DNA from: Conchiformibius steedae
GTDB taxonomy: Bacteria > Pseudomonadota > Gammaproteobacteria > Burkholderiales > Neisseriaceae
Reading direction: 5' to 3'
NCBI RefSeq assembly: GCF_014054725.1
Contig: NZ_CP059563.1
Coordinates: 286,868 to 350,867 of the forward strand
Length of the DNA: 64,000 nt
Below are positions 9,840-19,071 of this stretch, piece by piece. Each line of letters opens with the position of its first letter. Position 1 is the stretch's first letter. The position numbers and the translations under genes were made by a program. The notes under the pieces are model-generated. The model worked only from the letters and a program-made list of their open reading frames with translations. It had not been told where the DNA came from and did no database searches.

Positions 9840-10151
9840 ATGGCTAACCAAAAAATCCGTATCCGCCTGAAAGCCTACGACTACAGCCTGATTGACAAAT
9901 CTGCACAAGAAATCGTGGAAACCGCCAAGCGCACCGGCGCAGTGGTAAAAGGTCCGATTCCTTTGCCGACTAAAATCGAGCGTTTCAACATCCTGCGTTC
10001 GCCGCACGTAAACAAAACTTCACGCGAACAGTTGGAAATCCGTACCCACTTGCGCCTGATGGACATTGTGGATTGGACCGACAAAACCACCGATGCGCTG
10101 ATGAAGCTGGATTTGCCCGCTGGTGTAGATGTGGAAATTAAAGTTCAATAA
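9840..10151 (+). CDS. rpsJ: 30S ribosomal protein S10 (NusE)
   Basis: S10 (103 aa) is a small subunit head protein that also acts as NusE in antitermination with NusB and NusG. It reads [34 protein letters not shown] with the conserved [19 protein letters not shown] segment near residue 40. It normally heads the S10 operon directly before rplC; here it is co-transcribed with tuf and ends at a strong terminator. Confidence 0.98.
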   Translation: MANQKIRIRLKAYDYSLIDKSAQEIVETAKRTGAVVKGPIPLPTKIERFNILRSPHVNKTSREQLEIRTHLRLMDIVDWTDKTTDALMKLDLPAGVDVEIKVQ

Positions 10152-10174
10152 TCATTGGCTTAATTAAAGCACCA

Positions 10175-10208
10175 TCCCCTTAAATCTTATGGTTTAAGGG
10201 GATTTTTG
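10175..10208 (+). terminator. terminator after rpsJ
   Basis: ATCCCCTTAAA..TTTAAGGGGAT (10175-10185, 10194-10204) is an 11-bp stem followed by a run of Ts, about 25 bases past the rpsJ stop. The 200 bases from here to 10407 hold no gene that I can see; a TATAAT at 10381-10386 is a probable -10 element for the next transporter. Confidence 0.85.
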
Positions 10209-10407
10209 ATGTATGGAATTTTATTGCTGATTGCCTAGCTATCTTATTTTGCCCGTGCGCCAATTCTCTATATCCAGCCCGCTTATGGTTCACATAGACA
10301 TAAATCTGCCATTTTCTACCTTTTATTCCTGAAAAAATCCATTTCACTCTCGCAGAAACAATATTAGCGCAACAATAATTTATAATCCGCCCTTTTGGAG
10401 AAAATTT

Positions 10408-11745
10408 ATGGCGGCTCAAGCGCATTGGTCGTCCAAAATCGGTTTTATTTTGTCGGCGGCAGGCTCGGCAATCGGTTTGGGCGCGATTTGGAAATTTCCT
10501 TACACAGCAGGCAACAACGGCGGTGCGGTTTTCTTTTTGATTTTTTTGGTGTTTACCCTGCTGATTGGTTTGCCTGTGTTATTGGCGGAATTTTATGTTG
10601 GGCGTAAATCCCAACGCAACGCCCTAGACGCATTCGGCGAACTCGCCCCCAAGACCCCCGCATGGAAAGCCGTAGGCATCGCAGGCGTACTTGCCTGTTT
10701 TCTGCTGCTGTCGTTTTACAGCGTGGTAGGCGGTTGGGTGCTTGCCTATGTGTGGCACGCCTTTAGCGGCGCAGTGGGCGCGGGAACAGATTTTGGCGCA
10801 TTATTCGGCAGCACCATTTCTAATCCGTGGTCGGCAATCTTTTGGCAAATGCTGTTTATGCTGATTACCGTAGCTGTGGTGCAAAACGGTATTTCACAAG
10901 GCATTGAACGCGCCAGCCGTTACCTGATGCCCTTATTGTTCTTAATGTTTTTGGTATTGGCAGTGCGCTCGCTCACCTTGCCAGGGGCAATGGCAGGCGT
11001 ATCTTTTCTGCTTGCGCCCGATTTTAGCAAAATCGGCGGAGAAACCCTGCTCACTGCCTTGGGACAAGCCTTTTTCGCGCTTAGTTTGGGTGTGTCTGCC
11101 ATGCTCACTTACGCCGCTTATCTGGATAAAAACCAAGATTTATTCCGCTCGGCAAACAGCGTGATGTGGCTGAATATGCTGGTTTCGCTGCTGGCGGGTT
11201 TGGTAATTTTTCCTGCCGTATTTGCCTTTGGTATGAAACCCGATGCAGGTCCGGGATTGATTTTTATCGTTTTACCCGAAGTTTTTCAAAAAATCCCTTT
11301 CGGTACGGCATTGTTTGCCCTGTTTATGGTATTGATTGCCTTTGCCACGCTCACATCAGCCTTTGCCATGCTGGAAACCGTGGTCGCTGCCCTGATTCGC
11401 GGCAACGAAGCCAAACGCCGCAGCATCACCATCAGCACAGGCGCAGTGATTTTATTGGTAGGCATTCCGTCTGCCTTATCGTTTGGCGTATTGGGCGAAT
11501 GGAAAATTATGGGTAAAACTGTATTTGATTTATGGGATTACCTGATTACCTCGTGGATTATGCCCTTGGGCGCACTCGCCACCGCCGCATTTGTCGGCTG
11601 GGCGCAACCGCGCGAAACCGTATTGGCACACATGCGCGAAGGCAGCAATATTTCTGACAAACTGATTGGATTGTGGTATTTGGCATTGCGCTGGCTCGCA
11701 CCTGTTGCCATTTTACTGGTGTTTTGGCATACCTTAAGCAAATAA
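10408..11745 (+). CDS. sodium-dependent transporter, SNF (neurotransmitter:sodium symporter) family
   Basis: Inner-membrane Na+-coupled symporter of the LeuT-fold NSS/SNF family (445 aa, about eleven or twelve membrane segments). The first segment has the family hallmark IGFILSAAGSAIGLGAIWKFPYTAGNNGG (residues 10-38), with the unwound GLGxxWxFP region that binds sodium and substrate. Bacterial members carry amino acids such as Trp, Leu or Tyr; the substrate here cannot be told. GGAG lies before the ATG. It stands alone after the rpsJ terminator. Confidence 0.92.
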   Translation: MAAQAHWSSKIGFILSAAGSAIGLGAIWKFPYTAGNNGGAVFFLIFLVFTLLIGLPVLLAEFYVGRKSQRNALDAFGELAPKTPAWKAVGIAGVLACFLLLSFYSVVGGWVLAYVWHAFSGAVGAGTDFGALFGSTISNPWSAIFWQMLFMLITVAVVQNGISQGIERASRYLMPLLFLMFLVLAVRSLTLPGAMAGVSFLLAPDFSKIGGETLLTALGQAFFALSLGVSAMLTYAAYLDKNQDLFRSANSVMWLNMLVSLLAGLVIFPAVFAFGMKPDAGPGLIFIVLPEVFQKIPFGTALFALFMVLIAFATLTSAFAMLETVVAALIRGNEAKRRSITISTGAVILLVGIPSALSFGVLGEWKIMGKTVFDLWDYLITSWIMPLGALATAAFVGWAQPRETVLAHMREGSNISDKLIGLWYLALRWLAPVAILLVFWHTLSK

Positions 11746-11830
11746 TCGCGTTTGATTCCCATTATCATTTGCCTATGCCTGAGAAAATATGATAACCTTA
11801 CATTTTATCAGGTTTTACAGGTATGGATAA

Positions 11831-12640
11831 ATGGATGCTTTTTTTAGCTACAACGTTTTGGTTGCATTCGGCATCACGGTTGCCGCAGGTTTGGCAACCG
11901 TATTAGGCAGTGCATTGGTGTTTTTTTCCAAAACGCCCAACCCGCGCATTTTGGCATTTGGTTTGGCATTTGCAGGCGGGGCAATGGTTTATGTGTCGCT
12001 TACCGAGATTTTTACCAAATCCAGCGAAGCCTTCGCCGAAGTATCAGGCGAAAAAATGGGCATGGCGTATGCCACATTCGCGTTTTTAGGCGGTTTGCTG
12101 CTTACCGTGCTGATTGACTACCTCGTCCCCAATCCCCACGAAACTCTTGATCCCAACGACCCCATGTTTCAGGAAAAAAACCGTCATGCCGTGGCGCGTG
12201 TGGGGATTTTAGCAGCATTGGCGATTACCGCACACAATTTCCCTGAAGGCTTGGCAACCTTTTTTGCCACGCTCGACAGCCCCACTGTAGGCTTGCCCTT
12301 AGCGTTGGCGATTGCCATTCACAATATTCCCGAAGGCATTTCCATTGCTGCACCCGTATATTTTGCCACACGCAAAAAAGGACTGACGATTTTAGCGTGT
12401 TTGGCATCGGGTTTGGCAGAGCCTTTGGGTGCATTGCTGGGTTATGCCGTATTACAGCCGTTTTTATCGCCCACCGTATTTGGTGCCGTATTTGGTGTCA
12501 TTGCAGGGGTAATGGTGTTTTTGGCGCTGGATGAGCTGTTGCCTGCTGCCAAACGCTATGCCACAGGGCATGAAACCGTATATGGATTGTGTATCGGTAT
12601 GTCGGTAATGGCATTAAGTTTGGTATTATTTAATTTTTAA
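11831..12640 (+). CDS. zupT: ZIP-family zinc transporter (ZupT type)
   Basis: Inner-membrane divalent metal importer (269 aa, about eight membrane segments). Two metal-site motifs are seen, HNFPEG (about residues 136-141) and HNIPEG (about 165-170), the ZupT signature in transmembrane segments 4 and 5. The start ATG at 11831 lies in a different frame from another ATG eight bases upstream, which gives only a short peptide. Its location in the same block as the zinc-regulated L31/L36 pair is suggestive, but no clear Zur box precedes it. Confidence 0.9.
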   Translation: MDAFFSYNVLVAFGITVAAGLATVLGSALVFFSKTPNPRILAFGLAFAGGAMVYVSLTEIFTKSSEAFAEVSGEKMGMAYATFAFLGGLLLTVLIDYLVPNPHETLDPNDPMFQEKNRHAVARVGILAALAITAHNFPEGLATFFATLDSPTVGLPLALAIAIHNIPEGISIAAPVYFATRKKGLTILACLASGLAEPLGALLGYAVLQPFLSPTVFGAVFGVIAGVMVFLALDELLPAAKRYATGHETVYGLCIGMSVMALSLVLFNF

Positions 12641-12656
12641 GCCGATTCAATATATA

Positions 12657-12700
12657 ACAAACCCAATGGTTCAAATAAAATTGTGAATTCTTGGGTTTGT
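12657..12700 (+). terminator. probable terminator after zupT
   Basis: ACAAACCCAA (12657-12666) pairs with TTGGGTTTGT (12691-12700) across a 24-base loop, followed by an AT-rich tail. It lies 16 bases past the zupT stop. Confidence 0.45.
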
Positions 12701-12752
12701 ATTATATTGTGAATAACATAACTTCATACAACTTACTTGCTATGTATTTATT

Positions 12753-13352
12753 ATGCTTTTAAATTTTCTAAAAAATATTGAAAAAACAATTTTTAATCGA
12801 AAGCCTATAGATTTTTATGTAATGATATTAATTCTGTCTTTGTCACTGATATTTTTTGTGACATTACCCATTTATTTAACGGTAGAAGTGGTTGAACAGG
12901 AGATAGCCCTACCAGATGGTTTGGTTTATACCAGACATCTCGATGCACCTAGATTCGTTGGCGGGGCATTGACTGTTGAATATAATGGTGAATTATATAG
13001 TTCAGATGTATGCAAATTTTATGAAACCGATATATGTGATCCCAATCTTAAAGGTCATCAGTTTATTGGTTCTAATGTAAAAATATTTGTTTTAGAACGG
13101 CGTATAAGCTTAAGAAAGAATAGAAAAGCTTCCCTATATATTACTTTTTTGAACGGTAGCTTTAAGCAAGTCAATGCAAATGAAAATAGAGTTTACACTC
13201 TCCCTGATAAGGATGTCGTTGGAAAAGGTAAATCCTTGAATGAGTTAATTAAGAATTGGTCAATAATATTAAGTGGATTGGGAATGCTATTCTCTATTTT
13301 GGGAATTAGGTTTCATATACATAAAAAATCAAACAGTAGCAGCTCAGATTAG
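12753..13352 (+). CDS. hypothetical membrane protein, AT-rich orphan
   Basis: A 199-aa protein I do not recognise. It has a membrane segment near residues 22-45, a presumably extracytoplasmic central domain with two Cys (in SSDVCKFYETDICDP), a second membrane segment near residues 168-186 and a basic, serine-rich tail. No good ribosome binding site precedes the ATG. Codon use is AT-rich compared with the surrounding conserved genes, which suggests recent acquisition. The central residues could form a disulfide. Confidence 0.6.
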   Translation: MLLNFLKNIEKTIFNRKPIDFYVMILILSLSLIFFVTLPIYLTVEVVEQEIALPDGLVYTRHLDAPRFVGGALTVEYNGELYSSDVCKFYETDICDPNLKGHQFIGSNVKIFVLERRISLRKNRKASLYITFLNGSFKQVNANENRVYTLPDKDVVGKGKSLNELIKNWSIILSGLGMLFSILGIRFHIHKKSNSSSSD

Positions 13353-13386
13353 GCATATCTATTATCTATAACCCAACATTACTAAA

Positions 13387-13424
13387 AAATACCGTTTAGG
13401 CACAAACCCAAACGGTATTTTCTA
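13387..13424. terminator. convergent terminator between the 12753 gene and fusA
   Basis: AATACCGTTT and AAACGGTATT form a stem flanked by A-rich and T-rich runs, able to work in both directions. It is followed by a second inverted repeat built from DNA uptake sequences. Confidence 0.65.
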
Positions 13425-13428
13425 TTCG

Positions 13429-13458
13429 CGGCTGCCTGAAAAACATTTCAGGCAGCCT
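13429..13458. repeat. inverted pair of DNA uptake sequences (simDUS dialect)
   Basis: TTCAGGCAGCCT (13447-13458) is the exact reverse complement of AGGCTGCCTGAA, the AG-simDUS 12-mer as I recall it. Its partner CGGCTGCCTGAA (13429-13440) has one mismatch. Together they form a stem-loop just past the end of fusA. Neisseriaceae often place inverted uptake-sequence pairs as terminators. Confidence 0.75.
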
Positions 13459-13475
13459 GTTTCAATCAGCAGCCA

Positions 13476-15578
13476 TTAACCTTTGCGGTCAGCAACTACT
13501 TTTTCAGCAACGTGAGACGGTGCTTCAGCGTATTTGGCAAACTCCATAGAGTAGGTAGCGCGACCTTGGGTAGCAGAACGCAAATCGGTTGAGTAACCGA
13601 ACATTTCTGCCAAAGGCACTTCGGCGCGGACTTTTTTGCCGCCGATGCCGTCATCGTCCATACCCAGCACGATGCCGCGGCGACGGTTCAAGTCGCCCAT
13701 CACATCGCCCATATACTCTTCGGGGGTTTCCACTTCTACCGCCATAATCGGCTCCAGCAATACGGGGCTGGCTTTCTTCATGCCTTCTTTAAATGCCATG
13801 GAAGCAGCCAACTCAAACGCGATTTGCGAAGAGTCCACATCGTGGTAAGAACCGAAAATCAGGCGTACACGCACGTCTACTACGGGGTAGCCGGCAACGA
13901 TACCGTTAGGCAGGGTGTCGCGGATACCTTTGTCACAAGACGGGATAAATTCGCGCGGAATCACACCGCCTTTAATCTCGTCAATAAACTCGTAGCCTGC
14001 GCCGCCCGGTTCCATAGGTTCCATTTTGATGACCACATGACCGTACTGACCTTTACCACCAGACTGTTTAACGTGTTTGGCTTCGGATTCCACTTCTTTG
14101 CGGATGGTTTCGCGGTAGGCTACCTGCGGTGCTCCCACATTGGCTTCTACGCCAAATTCGCGTTTCATACGGTCCACAATAATTTCCAAGTGCAATTCGC
14201 CCATACCGGAAATAATGGTTTGACCGGATTCTTCATCGGTACGCACGCGGAAAGAGGGGTCTTCTTTTGCCAAGCGGTTCAGGGCAATACCCATTTTCTC
14301 TTGGTCGGCTTTGGTTTTCGGCTCAACGGCAACGTGAATCACGGGCTCGGGGAATTCCATGCGTTCCAAGATAATCGGGCTGTCTTCGGCGCACAGGGTT
14401 TCGCCTGTGGTTACGTCTTTCAAGCCGATGGCGGCAGCGATGTCGCCTGCGCGTACTTCTTCAATTTCGGTACGGTCGGCGGCAGTCATTTGTACCAAAC
14501 GACCAATACGCTCGCGCGTGCCTTTAACGGAGTTAATCACGCTGTCGCCTGATTTCACCACGCCTGAATACACGCGGATAAAGGTCAGCTGACCAACGTA
14601 TTTGTCGTTCAACATTTTGAACGCCAAAGCCGAGAATTTCTCGTTGTCGTCTGCCTGACGGCTTTGTTTTTCGCCATCAGGAGTTTCGCCTTGTACGGGC
14701 GGAATGTCGGTCGGGGCGGGCAGGAACTCTACCACCGCGTCCAACATACGTTGTACACCCTTGTTCTTAAAGGCAGAACCGCACAACATCGGTTGAATTT
14801 CGCCGTCCAAAGTACGTTGGCGCAAAGCAGAGATGATTTCGTCTTCAGACAGCTCTTCGCCGCCCAAATATTTGTCCATCAGCTCTTCGTTGGCTTCGGC
14901 AGCGGCTTCAATCATGTTTTGACGCCATTCTTCGGCAGTGGCCACCAAATCAGCGGGGATGTCGCCGTATTCAAAGGTGGTACCTTTGTCGGCTTCATTC
15001 CAAATAATCGCTTTCATTTTCAGCAGGTCAACCACGCCTTCAAAGCCGTCTTCCGCGCCCACAGGAATCACCACGGGAACGGGGTTCGCGCGCAAACGGG
15101 TACGCATTTGCTCAACCACGCGGAAGAAATTGGCACCTTGACGGTCCATTTTATTTACAAACGCCAAACGCGGCACTTTGTATTTGTTTGCCTGACGCCA
15201 TACGGTTTCAGACTGGGGCTGTACGCCGCCTACTGCGCAGTAAACCATTACCGCACCGTCCAAAACGCGCATAGAACGCTCTACCTCTACGGTAAAGTCC
15301 ACGTGTCCGGGGGTGTCGATGATGTTGAAGCGGTGTTCGGGGAACTGACCCGCCATACCTTTCCAGTAGGAAGTTACGGCGGCGGAAGTAATGGTAATAC
15401 CGCGTTCTTGTTCCTGTTCCATGTAGTCGGTGGTGGCGGCACCGTCGTGCACTTCGCCCAGCTTGTGAGTCAGACCGGTATAAAACAGGATACGTTCGGT
15501 GGTGGTGGTTTTACCTGCGTCAATATGGGCGGAAATACCGATATTGCGGTACAGGTTAATCGGGGTTTTGCGAGCCAT
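13476..15578 (-). CDS. fusA: elongation factor G
   Basis: EF-G (700 aa) is the GTPase that drives translocation and, with RRF, ribosome recycling. G motifs: [13 protein letters not shown] (about residues 17-29), DTPGHVDF (about 88-95) and NKMDRQG (about 142-148). Domain V is complete. It follows rpsG by 21 bases. In the usual order tuf comes next on the same strand; here fusA is the end of the transcript, closed by the inverted uptake-sequence pair. Confidence 0.99.
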   Translation of the reverse strand: MARKTPINLYRNIGISAHIDAGKTTTTERILFYTGLTHKLGEVHDGAATTDYMEQEQERGITITSAAVTSYWKGMAGQFPEHRFNIIDTPGHVDFTVEVERSMRVLDGAVMVYCAVGGVQPQSETVWRQANKYKVPRLAFVNKMDRQGANFFRVVEQMRTRLRANPVPVVIPVGAEDGFEGVVDLLKMKAIIWNEADKGTTFEYGDIPADLVATAEEWRQNMIEAAAEANEELMDKYLGGEELSEDEIISALRQRTLDGEIQPMLCGSAFKNKGVQRMLDAVVEFLPAPTDIPPVQGETPDGEKQSRQADDNEKFSALAFKMLNDKYVGQLTFIRVYSGVVKSGDSVINSVKGTRERIGRLVQMTAADRTEIEEVRAGDIAAAIGLKDVTTGETLCAEDSPIILERMEFPEPVIHVAVEPKTKADQEKMGIALNRLAKEDPSFRVRTDEESGQTIISGMGELHLEIIVDRMKREFGVEANVGAPQVAYRETIRKEVESEAKHVKQSGGKGQYGHVVIKMEPMEPGGAGYEFIDEIKGGVIPREFIPSCDKGIRDTLPNGIVAGYPVVDVRVRLIFGSYHDVDSSQIAFELAASMAFKEGMKKASPVLLEPIMAVEVETPEEYMGDVMGDLNRRRGIVLGMDDDGIGGKKVRAEVPLAEMFGYSTDLRSATQGRATYSMEFAKYAEAPSHVAEKVVADRKG

Positions 15579-15599
15579 TTTTTAAGCCTTTCCAAAAAA

Positions 15600-16073
15600 T
15601 TAGAAACGGAAATGTGAGAAGGCTTTGTTGGCTTCCGCCATGCGGTGTACTTCTTCGCGTTTTTTCAACGCGCCGCCGCGGCCTTCGGAAGCATCAATCA
15701 GCTCGCCTGCCAAACGCAAATCCATGGATTTTTCGCCACGTTTGCGGGCAGCGTCGCGCACCCAGCGCATCGCCAGCGCCAAACGGCGTGAAGCGCGTAC
15801 CTCAACAGGAACTTGGTAGTTGGCACCACCCACACGGCGGCTTTTCACTTCAACTACGGGTTTGGCGTTGGCAATGGCTTCGTTGAAAACTTCAATTGCT
15901 TCTTTGCCTTGTACTTTTTTGGCAATGTGTTCCAATGCGCCGTACACGATGCGTTCGGCAACGGCTTTTTTGCCGTCAATCATCAGTACGTTCATGAACT
16001 TGGTCAGTTCTACGCTGCCGAATTTCGGATCGGGCAGTACGTCGCGCTTGGGGACTTCTCTACGTCTTGGCAT
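15600..16073 (-). CDS. rpsG: 30S ribosomal protein S7
   Basis: S7 (157 aa) is a primary binder of the 16S 3' domain and contacts E-site tRNA. It reads [20 protein letters not shown] with the conserved [22 protein letters not shown] stretch. In E. coli S7 represses the str operon at the rpsL-rpsG junction; here that junction is 107 bases long (16074-16180) and could hold such a site, but I did not resolve its fold. Confidence 0.98.
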   Translation of the reverse strand: MPRRREVPKRDVLPDPKFGSVELTKFMNVLMIDGKKAVAERIVYGALEHIAKKVQGKEAIEVFNEAIANAKPVVEVKSRRVGGANYQVPVEVRASRRLALAMRWVRDAARKRGEKSMDLRLAGELIDASEGRGGALKKREEVHRMAEANKAFSHFRF

Positions 16074-16180
16074 GTTAATTCCTTAGTGTCTTCAGTTGGG
16101 GGCAATCCCATGAATACCCAATGGGGCATTCACTTACTCCGACTGTGTTTTCGGGCAGTCGGCGATGCCGTGTCAATGGA

Positions 16181-16555
16181 TTATTTTTTCGGGCGTTTTG
16201 CACCGTATTTAGAACGTGCTTGTTTGCGGTCTTTCACGCCTGCGGTATCCAAAGAACCGCGAACGGTGTGGTAACGTACACCCGGCAAGTCTTTTACACG
16301 ACCGCCGCGAATCAGTACCACGCTGTGTTCTTGCAGGTTGTGACCTTCACCGCCGATGTATGAAATCACTTCAAAGCCGTTAGTCAAACGTACTTTGCAG
16401 ACTTTACGCAAGGCAGAGTTCGGTTTTTTCGGAGTGGTGGTGTACACGCGGGTGCATACGCCGCGTTTTTGCGGGCAGGCTTCCAGTGCGGGTACTTTAT
16501 TGACGTACACGGGTTTTTGACGACCCTTGCGTACCAATTGGTTAATCGTTGGCAT
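16181..16555 (-). CDS. rpsL: 30S ribosomal protein S12
   Basis: S12 (124 aa) controls decoding accuracy. It starts [13 protein letters not shown], with [18 protein letters not shown] around residue 40 and [17 protein letters not shown] around residue 85. The lysines that change in streptomycin resistance are present in both motifs, so the wild-type sensitive state is expected. First gene of the shortened str operon. Confidence 0.98.
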   Translation of the reverse strand: MPTINQLVRKGRQKPVYVNKVPALEACPQKRGVCTRVYTTTPKKPNSALRKVCKVRLTNGFEVISYIGGEGHNLQEHSVVLIRGGRVKDLPGVRYHTVRGSLDTAGVKDRKQARSKYGAKRPKK

Positions 16556-16586
16556 ATTTTACTTTGTCCTGTTGAGTGAAAATATT

Positions 16587-16644
16587 TTGTCAGCACCATG
16601 CCGACAAGCTTTCTATTATATTTGTTTTTTCTGCCATTGGTCAA
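16587..16644 (-). promoter_or_regulatory. rpsL promoter and leader hairpin
   Basis: On the minus strand TTGACC (16639-16644) and a perfect TATAAT (16615-16620) are 18 bases apart. Just downstream TTGTCGGCA-TGG-TGCTGACAA (16587-16607) forms a stem-loop with one internal mismatch. A strong promoter fits a ribosomal operon. Confidence 0.75.
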
Positions 16645-16831
16645 TGTTTTGCGTGTGAAAGGCAGGGTTTTGCGGCATTTACAGCGCACGGGCTGTTCAA
16701 AATACCCGTTTTTTACCCCACAGGACGTATATGGCAAAGCCTTTGCCGCAGCGGTATAATTTGACTACGGACTGCGCCCCAAGTGCAGCGCCGCCTTTCC
16801 CGTTCCACTACTAACAATAAGGAATCGCACC

Positions 16832-17248
16832 ATGATGAAAACGGTTTTGCGCGGTGTCGCCGCATTGACTTTGTGTACCGCATTAAGTGCCTGCCATTTG
16901 CCCGCGCCGCCGCCTGCAGTGCTTACCCCGCCCGCAGGTGCGCCGCTACTGTCGCTCAACGTCAAAATTACCCCTGCCAATCCCGTTTCCCAACGCTATT
17001 ACAGCAGCGGACAAGGACACATCATCACCACCCAAAACGGACAAAGCCTGTTCCGTGTCGGTTTGCGTAACGAACTGTTTCAAGGTGGTGCCACACGCAT
17101 TGGCACAGCGCGTTACGGACAAGCCGAAGCCTCATCCATTAGCGGACGCTATATTGCCTGCCGCTACGAAATGGTGTCTGCCTATTCGGGAAGGGGCAGT
17201 TGCCGTTTGTCTGACGGCGCATTGTTCGCCATGCAGATTTACCGCTAA
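16832..17248 (+). CDS. hypothetical lipoprotein
   Basis: A 138-aa protein with a lipoprotein signal: MMKTVLRGVAALTLCTALSAC, lipobox LSAC with Cys21. The mature part begins with a Pro-rich stretch (HLPAPPPAVLTPPAGAP), then a small domain with two further Cys (CRYEMVSAYSGRGSC) that may form a disulfide. AAGGAA lies before the first ATG, and a TATAAT at 16755-16760 may be the -10. I do not recognise the family. Confidence 0.7.
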   Translation: MMKTVLRGVAALTLCTALSACHLPAPPPAVLTPPAGAPLLSLNVKITPANPVSQRYYSSGQGHIITTQNGQSLFRVGLRNELFQGGATRIGTARYGQAEASSISGRYIACRYEMVSAYSGRGSCRLSDGALFAMQIYR

Positions 17249-17257
17249 ACCACACAA

Positions 17258-17294
17258 ACAAAAAAGCGCAACCTTTTATCAGGTTGCGCTTTGT
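17258..17294. terminator. bidirectional terminator between the lipoprotein and ftsX
   Basis: AAAGCGCAACC and GGTTGCGCTTT flank an 8-base loop, with As before and Ts after. It serves the two convergent genes. Confidence 0.8.
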
Positions 17295-17304
17295 TTATGC
17301 TGAT

Positions 17305-18219
17305 TTAGTTGCGTCGTGCCTTAAAGCCCAACAAATGCTGGGTAGAAGCCATCCACGCCCCCACAATCCCCAACAGGCACACGCCGCCAAACACCGCCGC
17401 GATTTCCCACGGCAAAAAGCTGCGCCATTGCAAAGTAATGCCGTAAGGCTGAAAAATCTGATTGACCAAAGGACGCGCCACGTGCAACACCCACGCGCTC
17501 AACACCAGACTTAATACCACCGATACCACACTTTGCCATACTGCCTGATACAGAAACGGACGGCGCACAAATGAAGACGGCGCACCCAATAATTTGGTGA
17601 TTTCAATTTCTTCTTTGTGGCTGAGGATTTGCAAACGGATGGTATTGTGTGCCACCAGCACATACGCCACACTTAATGTAGCTGCCAAAAACCAAAAGGC
17701 TTTTTTTACCAAATCATTGATTTGGTAAAGTGTCTGCATCCACTCTTGGTCCATTTGCGCTTGTTCTACCATCGGATACTGCGCCAATGCCTGTTGCACT
17801 GCCAACACGGATTGGGGATTGGCATTGTCGGGGGTAACCACAAATACATCGGGCAAGGGGTTTTCATCGAGCATGGAAACGGCATCTTGTGTGCCCATGG
17901 CTTCTTTTAATTCGTCCAAGCCCTGTTCTTTGCCAACAAATTTAAAGTCTTTAACTTGTTTGTTGTCTGACAATAATTTACGCACGGCTTCAATGTCGTT
18001 TTGCTGTGCGCCTTGTTCAAAATACAGGGTAATTTGTGGCACTTCGCTGAGTTTGTCGAGTACGTTTTGACTGCTTTGTACGCCCAAATACAGGGTAAGC
18101 GGCAGTGCCATGGCAATCGACAGCATCGCCAAAATCAGTAAGGTAGCAAAGGGCTGTTTGAGAAAATAGCCTGCGGCGCGGCGTGCGCTTTCGGCGTGGT
18201 GGGAAAAGTATTGAATCAT
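17305..18219 (-). CDS. ftsX: cell division ABC transporter permease FtsX
   Basis: FtsX (304 aa) is the membrane half of the FtsEX complex, which activates peptidoglycan hydrolases at the septum. It has an N-terminal membrane segment (about 25-45), a periplasmic loop, and three more segments near the C-terminus (about 170-190, 222-245, 270-292). The cytoplasmic motif HKEEIEITKLLGAPSSFVRRPFL (about 200-222) is the FtsX coupling region. It overlaps ftsE by four bases. Confidence 0.95.
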   Translation of the reverse strand: MIQYFSHHAESARRAAGYFLKQPFATLLILAMLSIAMALPLTLYLGVQSSQNVLDKLSEVPQITLYFEQGAQQNDIEAVRKLLSDNKQVKDFKFVGKEQGLDELKEAMGTQDAVSMLDENPLPDVFVVTPDNANPQSVLAVQQALAQYPMVEQAQMDQEWMQTLYQINDLVKKAFWFLAATLSVAYVLVAHNTIRLQILSHKEEIEITKLLGAPSSFVRRPFLYQAVWQSVVSVVLSLVLSAWVLHVARPLVNQIFQPYGITLQWRSFLPWEIAAVFGGVCLLGIVGAWMASTQHLLGFKARRN

Positions 18220-18869
18220 GCTGAAAACCTGCCTTCCTGAAAACGCAAAATCCGATGTCCGTAATTTTGCATCAGTGTTTCGTCGTGTGCCGCCACAATC
18301 ACGGTGGTGCCGACTTCGTGAAATGTTTTAAACAGTTCCATAATGTCTAAAGCATAGGCACGGTCTAGGTTGGCAGACGGTTCGTCAGCAATCAGCAGGC
18401 TGGGCTGGTGTACCACGGCACGGGCAATGCACAAACGCTGCTGTTCGCCGCCTGATAAGCTCATGGGGTCTGCCAGCTCGCGCCCGCCCAAACCGACTTT
18501 TTCAATCGCCATACGCGCACGGCGTTCGGCGTTTTTGCGGTCGTAACCGATAATGCGTAAGGGCAGCAGCACATTTTGCAGCACATTGCGGTCAAACAGG
18601 ATCTTATGGTCTTGAAACACAATGCCGACGTGCTGGCGCAGATAGCCCAGCTCGTTGTCAGACAACGAACCCAAATCGTTTTGGTTGATGAATACTTTGC
18701 CAGTGGTGGGCTTGGTGATGCCCGCAATCAGTTTGAGAATGGTGGATTTGCCTGCGCCCGAATGGCCGGCAACAAAAATCATTTCGCCTTTTTCGATGGT
18801 GAAACTGACATTGTTCAAAGCCCGAAATCCGCCCGGATAAATTTTGGAAACCGATTCAAAACGTATCAT
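18216..18869 (-). CDS. ftsE: cell division ATP-binding protein FtsE
   Basis: FtsE (217 aa) is the ATPase of FtsEX. Walker A GHSGAGKST (about residues 35-43), ABC signature LSGGEQQR (about 138-145), Walker B LLIADEPSANLD (about 157-168) and the H-loop His in AAHD are all present. It starts MIRFESVSKIYPGG, typical of FtsE. It is followed directly by ftsX; no rpoH is adjacent in this window. Confidence 0.96.
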   Translation of the reverse strand: MIRFESVSKIYPGGFRALNNVSFTIEKGEMIFVAGHSGAGKSTILKLIAGITKPTTGKVFINQNDLGSLSDNELGYLRQHVGIVFQDHKILFDRNVLQNVLLPLRIIGYDRKNAERRARMAIEKVGLGGRELADPMSLSGGEQQRLCIARAVVHQPSLLIADEPSANLDRAYALDIMELFKTFHEVGTTVIVAAHDETLMQNYGHRILRFQEGRFSA

Positions 18870-19071
18870 AAATATTGGCGCCTGTGGTAAAAATACTCGT
18901 ATGGGGTAAACAGGGCAATATCACGGCAGACACTGCCCCTGCAAATGCTACGATTATACGCGATTTTACCGCCGCAAAAGCAAAAGCCGCCGTAAAAGCC
19001 CGTCTTGTGTTACGCGAAAAAAACACCATGCTATAATTTCCGTCCGATTTTCCAACCCGAATTGAGCCCAG

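Noticed and set aside
11793-11817. TGATAACCTTACATTTTATCA upstream of zupT as a Fur or Zur box
   Set aside because: Only the outer six bases are palindromic with a 9-base centre; it fits neither the Zur nor the Fur consensus well. The listed string is given by its halves TGATAA and TTATCA in practice.
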